Assembly: GCA_947624535.1 (NCBI GenBank) | Contig: CANQKU010000049.1 | Location: 1-8,157, forward strand | DNA length: 8,157 nucleotides | Reading direction: 5' to 3' | Origin: an uncultured Bacilli bacterium | GTDB lineage: Bacteria > Bacillota_I > Bacilli_A > RF39 > UBA660 | Shown here: positions 1-6,313 of the stretch, one piece after another | Position numbering within the stretch: position 1 is the stretch's first letter | Layout: each line of letters opens with the position of its first letter | Program-made: the position numbers and the translations under genes | The notes under the pieces: generated by a model | Database searches by the model: none | What the model saw: only the letters and a program-made list of their open reading frames with translations | Told to the model about the DNA's origin: nothing

Positions 1-23
1 CCCCCCCCCAAGGCTTTTGTCAA
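1..23 (-). promoter_or_regulatory. Partial promoter with poly-G spacer for a gene left of the window
   Basis: On the minus strand a perfect -35 box TTGACA (18-23) is followed by exactly 17 nt (17 down to 1) that end in nine consecutive G (CCCCCCCCC at 1-9 on the plus strand). A -10 box at the usual distance would lie immediately outside the window, so it cannot be seen. It follows the terminator of the unknown-function gene pair, as expected for the promoter of the next minus-strand gene. The homopolymer is striking in such AT-rich DNA. The -35 box is clear; the promoter assignment is inference because the -10 box is missing. Confidence 0.5.
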
Positions 24-43
24 GAAAAATTTTATGCACAAAG

Positions 44-75
44 AAAAAACTCAGAAATTATTCTCTGAATTTTTT
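44..75 (-). terminator. Intrinsic terminator of the paralogue pair
   Basis: On the minus strand the RNA would read an A6 tract, a U, UCAGA, an 8-nt loop, UCUGA, G and then U6 followed by C and UUU. The stem is UCAGA/UCUGA, extended by a U-G wobble and by A-U pairs. It starts 28 nt beyond the TAA at 104-106. On the plus strand the wobble becomes a C/A mismatch, so minus-strand termination is favoured. Confidence 0.75.
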
Positions 76-103
76 AATTTACATTATTTCTTAGAAAGTA
101 ATT

Positions 104-991
104 TTAATTTTCCTTAATTCTATTTACAAAAGTATACATATTATCACTATCTTGTTTAAACGTATAAACATAAATGCTTTCGTTATATAGTGGATTTTTT
201 ACCTCACTATCTGAACTATCATAATATTCTAATTTTACTTTTTCATATATTTTTATCTCATTATTTTTTCTAATAGCTTTTTCTAATTTAGTTGTAAAAC
301 CTCCTGGTCCCCCAGTTCCACCACCTTCAATTTGATACAAAACATACTTATCTAAATCTTCATTATATATGTAATTTTCAGCATTAAAAGCATCCATTGA
401 TATAATAATTGAAGTATCTAGTGGATTTTCTTCACCAAATAAATCTTTATATACTCTTTCAACTTCATTTTTAGAAAAAGCATAAGTTATAGTTGGAACA
501 TTATCTGAATAAAATTCTTGATCACATTCACTATGCATAGCTAACTCATTTCCATTAATTATTTTAGTAATTCTAGTTGAGGTAAGTGAAGAACATTCTA
601 CTATATCTCTTTTAGCACTATTTAAATTATATCCAACATATGCCATTTTAGATAATTCAGTAGAATTATTTACTAAATAGTCAGTTGGTAATTCACCCTT
701 ATAAGCATCAAATTTTCCATAATCCTTCCAAAATAAATAATAATTAGGATTTTCCATATTTTCAGAAGAAACTTTTTTGTATAACGTTTGTACTAATCTA
801 GAATGAATATCTAATTTTTCTTCTTTTTCCTTACTTAACTCTTCCTTTTTACTAGTCGTACTACTATTTTCTTTTACATAAAACTTATCATAACCGATAT
901 ACCCAAATGACCCAAAAAGTAAAATAATTAATATAACAATTGTTACTGTTTTTCCTGTAGATTTCTTTTTTCCTTTTTCCATATAATTCAC
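104..991 (-). CDS. Membrane-anchored protein of unknown function (paralogue A)
   Basis: I do not recognise a named family. The 295-aa product has a short basic N-terminus (KGKKKSTGK), one hydrophobic segment at about residues 15-34, and a charged Ser/Lys/Glu-rich stalk at 40-60. A soluble region of about 235 residues follows; by the positive-inside rule it should lie outside the cell. There is no lipobox. It contains two cysteines outside the membrane segment (C133, C156) and a glycine-rich stretch GGGTGGPGG at 223-231. It is clearly related to the gene just upstream: shared STGKT plus membrane segment plus YDK, shared LFGE, and a shared YxYTFKxxSD near the C-terminus. The start is taken as GTG at 991 because AAAGGA lies 8 nt upstream; the ATG three codons later has only a weak GAG-type site. 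Only 12 nt separate it from the upstream stop, so the two are probably one operon ending at the terminator near 44-75. Confidence 0.85.
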   Translation of the reverse strand: MNYMEKGKKKSTGKTVTIVILIILLFGSFGYIGYDKFYVKENSSTTSKKEELSKEKEEKLDIHSRLVQTLYKKVSSENMENPNYYLFWKDYGKFDAYKGELPTDYLVNNSTELSKMAYVGYNLNSAKRDIVECSSLTSTRITKIINGNELAMHSECDQEFYSDNVPTITYAFSKNEVERVYKDLFGEENPLDTSIIISMDAFNAENYIYNEDLDKYVLYQIEGGGTGGPGGFTTKLEKAIRKNNEIKIYEKVKLEYYDSSDSEVKNPLYNESIYVYTFKQDSDNMYTFVNRIKEN

Positions 992-1003
992 TCTTTTAAT
1001 CCT

Positions 1004-1912
1004 TTAATTATTTTTTTCTAATTTGCTAAAATAATAGTTTCCATCAGAATTTCTTTTAAACGTATATTTATATTCTGTAAATTTACTATAATTTGATTTA
1101 TTAATACTATAATTTTCCGTATAACTATCAATTAACTTTTCCTTACCATATCCATCATAAATACTAGTCTTATCAAAACTATTTCCTAAATTAACATATA
1201 CATAGGCTTCATCATTTTTTGTAGTGAATTTATTTTTATATATATAAATCATTCTTTCATCAGTACCACCACATACACGAGTATAATAATACACCTTATT
1301 TACGTTATCATAAACATACATTGGACATTTTCCTACATTTTTATTATTACTAAGTTTTTCACCAAATAATAATTCATATCTTTCTTCTACTTTAGCTTGT
1401 GATATTTGTTTTTCTGCTATATCACTAACACTACCCGTTTCAGCATAAGGTTTAAAAATAGATTGACTCGCAGAATCCATATTTTCATATGCTATCGATA
1501 AGTTTTCATAACTACTTAATAATGAGTTTAAAGTAATATCTAATTTTTCATCATCAGTTAGTGTTGTCTCATATATATTAGATCTAAAAAAGTATCTATT
1601 AATTGTATTTGATAAATTATAGTCATCAATAAAACTTTCATATCCTACATATACACTTTGCGTATTTAAATATGTTATCTTTTGTGATAAATCATTAATT
1701 AACAAGTTATCCGTTATTTCTTTTTCCACATTTTCAGCTAATTCTTCTTTGATGTTACTGCTAGTAGTATTTTTATTTGATGAAAATATTAACCCTTTGT
1801 CATAACAAATATATAAAACTAGTCCAATTATTAATATTACTAATATAACAATAATAATTGTTTTGCCTGTAGAATTTGTTTTTACTTTTCGTTCTTCTTT
1901 TTTCTCTTCCAT
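1004..1912 (-). CDS. Membrane-anchored protein of unknown function (paralogue B)
   Basis: First gene of a two-gene operon; no named family recognised. The start is ATG at 1912 (302 aa). AGGAGGA stands about 9 nt upstream, whereas the longer open frame from 1969 would run through the promoter -10 box. The protein has a highly charged N-terminus (MEEKKEERK), one hydrophobic helix at about residues 19-36, a polar linker and then an extracytoplasmic domain. Tyr, Asn and Ser are very frequent. Cysteines C196 and C214 flank a Tyr-rich strand (VYYYTRVCGG). The order STGKT-membrane helix-YDK, then LLFGE, a Tyr-rich strand followed by a Gly pair, and YKYTFKRNSD at the end matches the downstream gene, so the two arose by tandem duplication and then diverged strongly. 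Function cannot be assigned; a surface or wall-associated sensor or adhesin is only a guess. Confidence 0.87.
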   Translation of the reverse strand: MEEKKEERKVKTNSTGKTIIIVILVILIIGLVLYICYDKGLIFSSNKNTTSSNIKEELAENVEKEITDNLLINDLSQKITYLNTQSVYVGYESFIDDYNLSNTINRYFFRSNIYETTLTDDEKLDITLNSLLSSYENLSIAYENMDSASQSIFKPYAETGSVSDIAEKQISQAKVEERYELLFGEKLSNNKNVGKCPMYVYDNVNKVYYYTRVCGGTDERMIYIYKNKFTTKNDEAYVYVNLGNSFDKTSIYDGYGKEKLIDSYTENYSINKSNYSKFTEYKYTFKRNSDGNYYFSKLEKNN

Positions 1913-1940
1913 TCCTACATTCCTCCTATTCTTTAATAAA

Positions 1941-1969
1941 AGTATAGATAGGAAAACTTTTGTTGTCAA
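1941..1969 (-). promoter_or_regulatory. Sigma-A promoter of the paralogue operon
   Basis: On the minus strand: perfect -35 TTGACA (1964-1969), 17-bp spacer (1947-1963), -10 TATACT (1941-1946, five of six consensus bases). Predicted transcription start is near 1934, giving a leader of about 22 nt that carries the AGGAGGA site (about 1921-1927) before the ATG at 1912. It is among the strongest-looking promoters in the window and would need restraint by a repressor, for which the overlapping inverted repeat is the candidate site. Confidence 0.85.
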
Positions 1970-2001
1970 TAATTTACAAATAGTATTTTTGTAAATTATT
2001 G
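1967..2001. promoter_or_regulatory. Perfect 14-bp inverted repeat overlapping the -35 box (candidate operator)
   Basis: The arms CAATAATTTACAAA (1967-1980) and TTTGTAAATTATTG (1988-2001) are perfect reverse complements around a 7-nt centre TAGTATT. The proximal arm shares three bases with the -35 box (1964-1969). It begins 14 nt after the stop codon of the radical SAM gene, so it might also form an RNA hairpin in that transcript. No U-tract follows on the minus strand, however, so it is not a normal intrinsic terminator. Length, symmetry and position favour a binding site for a dimeric regulator. I do not recognise the motif as a known box. Confidence 0.6.
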
Positions 2002-2015
2002 TATATTAACACACA

Positions 2016-2900
2016 TTATACATTAGTTAAGTCAAACTCAGGAATAAAACTTTCCATAGCTGCTTCTCCTTCTTGAATAAATGCATTTTTAATGCCAAGA
2101 CTACAAGCATAGTCAACTACCTCATTATATTCATCTTCAGATAATTTTCTATTTAATTCACTATATTTATATTTACATATTGGTGTATATTGACTCATAA
2201 TGCTTAGATATATATTATCACCATACTTATCATATAAATTCTTAATAATTCTTTTAGCATCACTAATATTTCCAGGTAATACTAAAATCCTTACCACTAA
2301 GCCTCTTTTTAATAAATTATTTTCTATTATTGGTTGTTTTACTTGCCTATACATTTCATCTATAGCTTTCGTAGCATAGTAAAAATATTTATGACACTTA
2401 GAATATTTTTCTGCTAGTGAATCACTATAATATTTTAAATCTGCTAAATAAATATCTACTAAGCCATCAAACATTTTTATTGTATCTACATTCTCATAAC
2501 TACTAGTATTATAAACAACAGGAATTTTTAATCCATTCTCTTTAGCCTTAATTAAGCCCTTACGAATTAATGGTGCATAATGAGTAGGTGTTACTAAATT
2601 GATATTGTGGGCTTTCTTTTGTTGCTGTTCTATACAAATTTCACTAAATCTTTTAATGCTTACTTCTTTACCATAGCCATCTCTTATTTTTTTATTTTGA
2701 CAAAAAATACAACCTAAATTACAATGAGAAAAAAATATTGTTCCACTTCCATTACTACCAGAAATAAATGGTTCTTCCCATTGATGTAGAGATACTAAAG
2801 ATATCTTCATTTTTGCTTTAGCTTGGCAATATCCTATTTTGTTATACCTGTTTATATGGCAATTTCTTGGACATAAAGTACAATTCTTTAACTCATTCAT
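2016..2900 (-). CDS. Radical SAM protein, PflX-like (COG1313 type)
   Basis: A 294-aa radical SAM enzyme related to pyruvate-formate-lyase activases. The SAM/[4Fe-4S] motif CxxxCxxC is at C60, C64 and C67 in HCNLGCIFCQN, preceded by GSGTIFF, which is typical of the PflX group. A second, N-terminal cysteine cluster (C7, C10, C14 and C25, as CTLCPRNC and GYC) is also characteristic of that group and may hold another metal centre. Family members presumably modify a protein or small substrate by radical chemistry, but the target of PflX-like proteins is not settled, and no glycyl-radical enzyme is visible here. The gene lies 57 nt downstream of the LysM gene on the same strand. I see no convincing sigma-A promoter in that gap, so co-transcription is possible. 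The ribosome site before ATG 2900 is weak (AGGA 12 nt away, or GTGG 7 nt away). Confidence 0.88.
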   Translation of the reverse strand: MNELKNCTLCPRNCHINRYNKIGYCQAKAKMKISLVSLHQWEEPFISGSNGSGTIFFSHCNLGCIFCQNKKIRDGYGKEVSIKRFSEICIEQQQKKAHNINLVTPTHYAPLIRKGLIKAKENGLKIPVVYNTSSYENVDTIKMFDGLVDIYLADLKYYSDSLAEKYSKCHKYFYYATKAIDEMYRQVKQPIIENNLLKRGLVVRILVLPGNISDAKRIIKNLYDKYGDNIYLSIMSQYTPICKYKYSELNRKLSEDEYNEVVDYACSLGIKNAFIQEGEAAMESFIPEFDLTNV

Positions 2901-2957
2901 TTGTCTACCACATCCTACAACTTTTTTATCAATATAATCTTATCATAATTTTAACAT

Positions 2958-4079
2958 TTACACAGGAATTTTTAAAACTTGTCCTATATCTAAAATATTA
3001 CTAGTTAATCCATTTAAATTTTTAATAGCATCTACTGTTGTGTTAAATCGTCTTGCTATAGAATATAGGGTATCATTTTTTTCTACTGTATAAAAAATAG
3101 ATGAAGTTTCATTATTTGTTGGAATTTTTAGAACTTGACCAATACTTAATGTATTACTAGTTAGTCCGTTCAATTCTTTAATAGTATCTACCGTTGTATT
3201 AAATCGTCTTGCTATAGAATATAGGGTATCGCCATTTATGACAACATAACTCATATAATCATCACTCTCTTGATCTGGTATCCTTAACACTTGTCCTACT
3301 TGTAACGTATTAGTAGTTAAGCCATTCAAACTCTTGATTGCATCTACTGTTGTATTAAAACGCCTTGCTATAGAATATAAGGTATCCCCATTTGCTACAA
3401 CATAACTCTTATAATCTTCTTGATCTGGTATCCTTAACACTTGTCCTACTTGCAATGTATTAGTAGTTAAGCCATTCAAACTCTTGATAGCATCTACCGT
3501 TGTATTAAATCTCTTAGCTATAGCATATAACGTATCCCCACTCACCACTTTATAAGTAGCAGTTGGATACTCATCTTTATCCTCATCCTTATCTTCCCCA
3601 GTTTCTTCATCTATTGCACAAGAAGCCAAATTACCATATAAGAAATTTATTGCATCCCAAGTTTGGTCATTTGCTATTCCCGTTGCAGTCAAGCTATTAT
3701 TAAGTTGAAATCTTTTCACAGCATTTTGTGTTTCTAAATCAAAATTTCCATTAATATCACCTGTGTAATATAAAAGTGCTTTCAATTTTGTCTGCAATGT
3801 TCTAACCTCTTGTCCACTAGAGCCATAACTAAGAGTTGGCTCCAAACTAATTGGTGCTATAGCGGGTTCAGTATATTCAATTAATTTTTCCCATACTTCT
3901 TGGTCTACAACTCCTGTTGGTTCTAAGTTTAATTCACGTTGAAAAGCTTTTACCCCCTCTTCTGTAGCAAGAGAAAATTCTCCCGTAATTAAAGCAGAAT
4001 AAAAACCTAATTGTTTCAACTTAGCCTGTAAAATTTTCACCTGATCTCCACTACCACCTAATTGCAAAACTTCATTCAT
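2958..4079 (-). CDS. Cell-wall-binding protein: two PG_binding_1 and four LysM domains
   Basis: The 373-aa modular protein has two peptidoglycan-binding type 1 domains (about residues 4-66 and 83-145). Each shows the GSxGxxVxxLQxKL and AVKxFQ patterns, ending in TGVVDQEVW or TGIANDQTW. An acidic linker (156-170, rich in Asp and Glu) follows, then four LysM domains (about 175-218, 225-268, 277-320, 328-372). Each LysM reads YxVxxxDTLYxIAxRFNTTVDxIKxLNGLTxNxLxxGQVLxIP. LysM binds GlcNAc-containing glycans, mainly peptidoglycan or chitin-type chains. There is no catalytic domain. There is also no N-terminal signal peptide: the protein starts directly with a binding domain behind an excellent GGAGGTGA site. 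LASC at 151-154 is internal and is not a lipobox. It is divergent from the SpoIID-like gene, which shares the PG_binding_1 module, so the two probably act on the same wall or spore envelope. Confidence 0.93.
   Translation of the reverse strand: MNEVLQLGGSGDQVKILQAKLKQLGFYSALITGEFSLATEEGVKAFQRELNLEPTGVVDQEVWEKLIEYTEPAIAPISLEPTLSYGSSGQEVRTLQTKLKALLYYTGDINGNFDLETQNAVKRFQLNNSLTATGIANDQTWDAINFLYGNLASCAIDEETGEDKDEDKDEYPTATYKVVSGDTLYAIAKRFNTTVDAIKSLNGLTTNTLQVGQVLRIPDQEDYKSYVVANGDTLYSIARRFNTTVDAIKSLNGLTTNTLQVGQVLRIPDQESDDYMSYVVINGDTLYSIARRFNTTVDTIKELNGLTSNTLSIGQVLKIPTNNETSSIFYTVEKNDTLYSIARRFNTTVDAIKNLNGLTSNILDIGQVLKIPV
3269..3540 (-). repeat. Recent LysM duplication (two 122-bp copies, 150-bp period)
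   Basis: Copies at 3269-3390 and 3419-3540 encode LysM2 and LysM1. By eye they differ at about ten positions, with the first 30 or so bases identical, including GATCTGGTATCCTTAACACT. The period is 150 bp, or 50 codons, so gain or loss of a unit keeps the reading frame. LysM3 and LysM4 also share a long near-identical stretch (around 3033-3070 and 3193-3230). This indicates recent unit duplication or gene conversion inside the gene; it is not a CRISPR array. Confidence 0.85.
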
Positions 4080-4148
4080 CGTTAATCACCTCCATAAATT
4101 ATATTCATTTATTTACTAGATATTATATATAATAAAGTGAGGTGAAAT
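4080..4148. promoter_or_regulatory. Divergent intergenic region with a 14-bp palindrome
   Basis: This 69-bp gap must drive both wall-protein genes. It holds the ribosome sites GGAGGTGA (minus gene, about 9 nt before the ATG) and GAGGTG (plus gene, 4139-4144). A perfect palindrome TATTATATATAATA lies at 4121-4134 and contains a TATAAT on either strand. No acceptable -35 box sits at 16-18 bp from any of these. On the minus strand ATATC, 13 nt and then AATATAAT loosely resembles a sigma-E type arrangement, but the match is weak. The promoter class is undecided. Confidence 0.4.
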
Positions 4149-5369
4149 ATGGCAAAAGGATATTTAAAAGTTAATGTTTATAGTGACAGTGTTGCCAATC
4201 CTGTCAAAAATGCAAAAGTAACGATTTTTAAAGATAATCAACAAATCTTTACTACAAATACAAATGAAAATGGTCAAACTGAATTAATTGAGTTAGATAC
4301 AGTATCTCAAAATTATTCGGAGGAAGAACAATTTGAAGTTAGACCTTATCAAACTTATGATGTTTTAGTTGAAGCCTTAGGTTTAACGGAAACAAGAGTA
4401 AATGGAGTTCAAATTTTTGATCAAATTACTTCTCTTCAAGATATTTATATGACTTCAATTGATCAAAATCCTGATGAAGATATTTCTCAAATTAGCCCAA
4501 ATACTTTATGGGAAGGTAATCAAGATTCAACTACAACACAAAATAATGTGCCACCTTCTAATATATCTACTCTTGTATTAAAACAAGTTCTAATTCCTAA
4601 AAATATTATCGTCCATGATGGAAATCCCAATAATAGTAGCGCTCCTAACTATACTGTAGCATTTACTGACTACATTAAAAATGTAGCATCAAGTGAAATT
4701 TATACTACATGGCCAGAAGAGACAATTAAAGCCAATATTTTAGCAATTATTTCTTTTACTCTAAATCGTATTTATACTGAATGGTACAAAAGTAGAGGAT
4801 ATAATTTCACGATCACTTCTACTACTAGTTATGATCAAAAATACACTAAAAATGGAACAATCTTTGAACCAATTGCCAAAATAGTCGATGAAATTTTTAC
4901 CAATTATATTCGTAGTGGATATCGCATGGAACCATTACTTGCTCATTATAAAAGCAGTACAAATGAAAAAGGATATTTGAGTCAATGGGGCTCTAAACAA
5001 TTAGGTGATGAAGGTTATAGTGCCTTAGAAATATTAAGGTATTACTATGGAGATAATATCAACATTTATCAAGCAAAAACTACTCAAGAATACCCCTATT
5101 CTTTTACAACTACATTAAAAGAAGGAGATTGTAGTGTCGACGTTTATATATTACAAAATTCTCTAAATTATATAAGAGGTAGTTATCCAGGAATTCCCTC
5201 TATTCAAAATCCTACTGGATACTTCAATAGTGATACAAAAGATGCGGTTAAAACCTTTCAACAAGTATTTTCTCTAAATCAAACAGGACAAGTAGATTAT
5301 CAAACTTGGTATAAAATTTCTTATATTCTAACTGCTGTAGAAGAACTTACTAAAAGTGTTTATGCATAA
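4149..5369 (+). CDS. SpoIID-like protein with C-terminal peptidoglycan-binding domain
   Basis: The 406-aa protein has three parts. Residues about 4-101 look like a carboxypeptidase-regulatory/CnaB-like beta-sandwich (GYLKVNVYS, NAKVTIF, TNENGQTELIEL, YDVLVEA). A Ser/Thr/Asn-rich linker follows at about 103-145. Residues about 165-305 form a SpoIID/LytB-type domain with VASSEIYTTWPEE (E183 is the candidate catalytic glutamate) and YLSQWGSKQLGDEGYSALEILRYYYG at 276-301. Residues about 322-395 are a PG_binding_1 domain (AVKTFQQVF, TGQVDYQTW). SpoIID is a lytic transglycosylase that cleaves glycan strands lacking stem peptides during engulfment. The single cysteine (C328) lies outside the SpoIID domain, so the usual cysteine-containing metal site appears to be absent. 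No signal peptide is present. GAGGTG 6 nt before the ATG fixes the start. Its neighbour is the divergent LysM gene; a strong terminator follows at once. Confidence 0.88.
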   Translation: MAKGYLKVNVYSDSVANPVKNAKVTIFKDNQQIFTTNTNENGQTELIELDTVSQNYSEEEQFEVRPYQTYDVLVEALGLTETRVNGVQIFDQITSLQDIYMTSIDQNPDEDISQISPNTLWEGNQDSTTTQNNVPPSNISTLVLKQVLIPKNIIVHDGNPNNSSAPNYTVAFTDYIKNVASSEIYTTWPEETIKANILAIISFTLNRIYTEWYKSRGYNFTITSTTSYDQKYTKNGTIFEPIAKIVDEIFTNYIRSGYRMEPLLAHYKSSTNEKGYLSQWGSKQLGDEGYSALEILRYYYGDNINIYQAKTTQEYPYSFTTTLKEGDCSVDVYILQNSLNYIRGSYPGIPSIQNPTGYFNSDTKDAVKTFQQVFSLNQTGQVDYQTWYKISYILTAVEELTKSVYA

Positions 5370-5371
5370 CT

Positions 5372-5405
5372 AAAAAAAATTAGACGAACTTATCTAATTT
5401 TTTTT
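5372..5405. terminator. Bidirectional intrinsic terminator between convergent genes
   Basis: A perfect 13-bp inverted repeat, A8TTAGA (5372-5384) and TCTAAT8 (5393-5405), surrounds an 8-nt loop. It has an A-tract before and a T-tract after the core on both strands. It starts 3 nt after the plus-strand stop (5367-5369) and ends 9 nt before the minus-strand stop (5415-5417), so it can serve both genes. Confidence 0.9.
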
Positions 5406-5414
5406 ATAATTTTA

Positions 5415-6239
5415 CTATTTTTCATCATAATCTTTTAAAAAACTTTGGTAAATTTTATTCTTTTTCACTCCTAATACACAATCTAAATTTACATTATCTA
5501 AAGCTTTAAAAATATTATAGTCTACATTAGGATTTGAATCTTTTAATTGTTCAATAAGCTTTTTTATTTCATTACGTTTACTAGATTGTAAATCATTTTT
5601 CAACTCTTGTGTAAAACGACAGGCACAATTTAAAAAAGTTAATTGATTATAATTTTTCCAAGCTATAATTGATTCTTCTTTTACCAAATATAGTGGACGA
5701 ATTAATTCCATATCTTCAAAATGATCACTGTGTAATTTTGGCATCATAGTTTTTAATTCTGCTCCATAAAGTATAGAAAGCAAAGTAGTTTCAATCACAT
5801 CATTAAAATGATGACCTAAAGCAATTTTATTACAGCCCAAATCTTTTGCTTTTTGATATAAAAAACCTCTCCTCATTCTAGCACATAAATAGCAAGGACT
5901 ATTTGAAACATCAGCAACTACATCAAAAATATTACTTTTAAATACTTCTATAGGAATATTCAAAACTTTGGCATTTTCTAAAATCAAATCTAAATTATCT
6001 TTATTATATCCAGGATTCATAGCTACATAGCAAACTTCAAAATCAACTTTTCCATGTCTTTTTAGCTCCTGCATACATTTTGCCAATAAAAATGAGTCTT
6101 TTCCACCACTAATGCATACCATAATCTTATCATTTTCTTTGATAAGTTCATACTCTATTACCGCTTTTACAAATTTAGCCCAAATATCTTTACGATATTT
6201 TTTAATAATACTTCTTTCTATTTCCTTATATCTTTCCAT
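5415..6239 (-). CDS. ttcA: TtcA-family tRNA 2-thiocytidine synthetase (PP-loop ATPase)
   Basis: The 274-aa PP-loop protein carries the nucleotide-binding motif SGGKDS at residues 44-49. The TtcA-type cluster PCYLCARMRRG has C116 and C119, GHHFNDVIET spans 142-151, and a C-terminal pair NCAC has C205 and C207. In TtcA the CxxC plus one distal cysteine hold a 4Fe-4S cluster that carries sulfur to C32 of certain tRNAs, after ATP adenylates the base. All needed residues are present, with CAC replacing the more usual single or CxxC form. Length fits the family. Related PP-loop enzymes (TilS, TtuA) are alternatives, but CxxCxRxRRG favours TtcA. The ATG at 6239 is preceded by GGGAG at 9 nt. A terminator separates it from the gene upstream, so it is probably transcribed alone; its promoter (6240-6313) is not obvious. 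Confidence 0.82.
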   Translation of the reverse strand: MERYKEIERSIIKKYRKDIWAKFVKAVIEYELIKENDKIMVCISGGKDSFLLAKCMQELKRHGKVDFEVCYVAMNPGYNKDNLDLILENAKVLNIPIEVFKSNIFDVVADVSNSPCYLCARMRRGFLYQKAKDLGCNKIALGHHFNDVIETTLLSILYGAELKTMMPKLHSDHFEDMELIRPLYLVKEESIIAWKNYNQLTFLNCACRFTQELKNDLQSSKRNEIKKLIEQLKDSNPNVDYNIFKALDNVNLDCVLGVKKNKIYQSFLKDYDEK

Positions 6240-6313
6240 TTTATTTTACTCCCTAAAGATTACTATATTTTTATTTTTCCTACAATATTATTTATAATGA
6301 GAAAATTCCTTAT

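Noticed and set aside
1913..1969. Longer N-terminus for paralogue B, starting at 1969
   Set aside because: The extra codons span the promoter -10 box and the AGGAGG site, and the predicted transcript starts downstream of 1969. ATG 1912 has the ribosome site at proper distance.
1967..2001. Inverted repeat as an intrinsic terminator of the radical SAM gene
   Set aside because: The stem is A/T-rich and no T-tract follows on the minus strand; its overlap with a -35 box fits an operator better.
2980..3540. Regular repeats as a possible CRISPR array
   Set aside because: The repeats are in-frame LysM coding units with protein-level conservation and no unique spacers.
3612..3627. LASC within the LysM protein as a lipoprotein signal
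   Set aside because: It is at residues 151-154, after two folded domains and without a preceding hydrophobic segment.
6112..6297. 61-codon open frame on the plus strand
   Set aside because: It is antisense to the start and motif region of the TtcA-family gene. It is hydrophobic only because it mirrors A/T-rich coding sequence, and I see no ribosome site or promoter.
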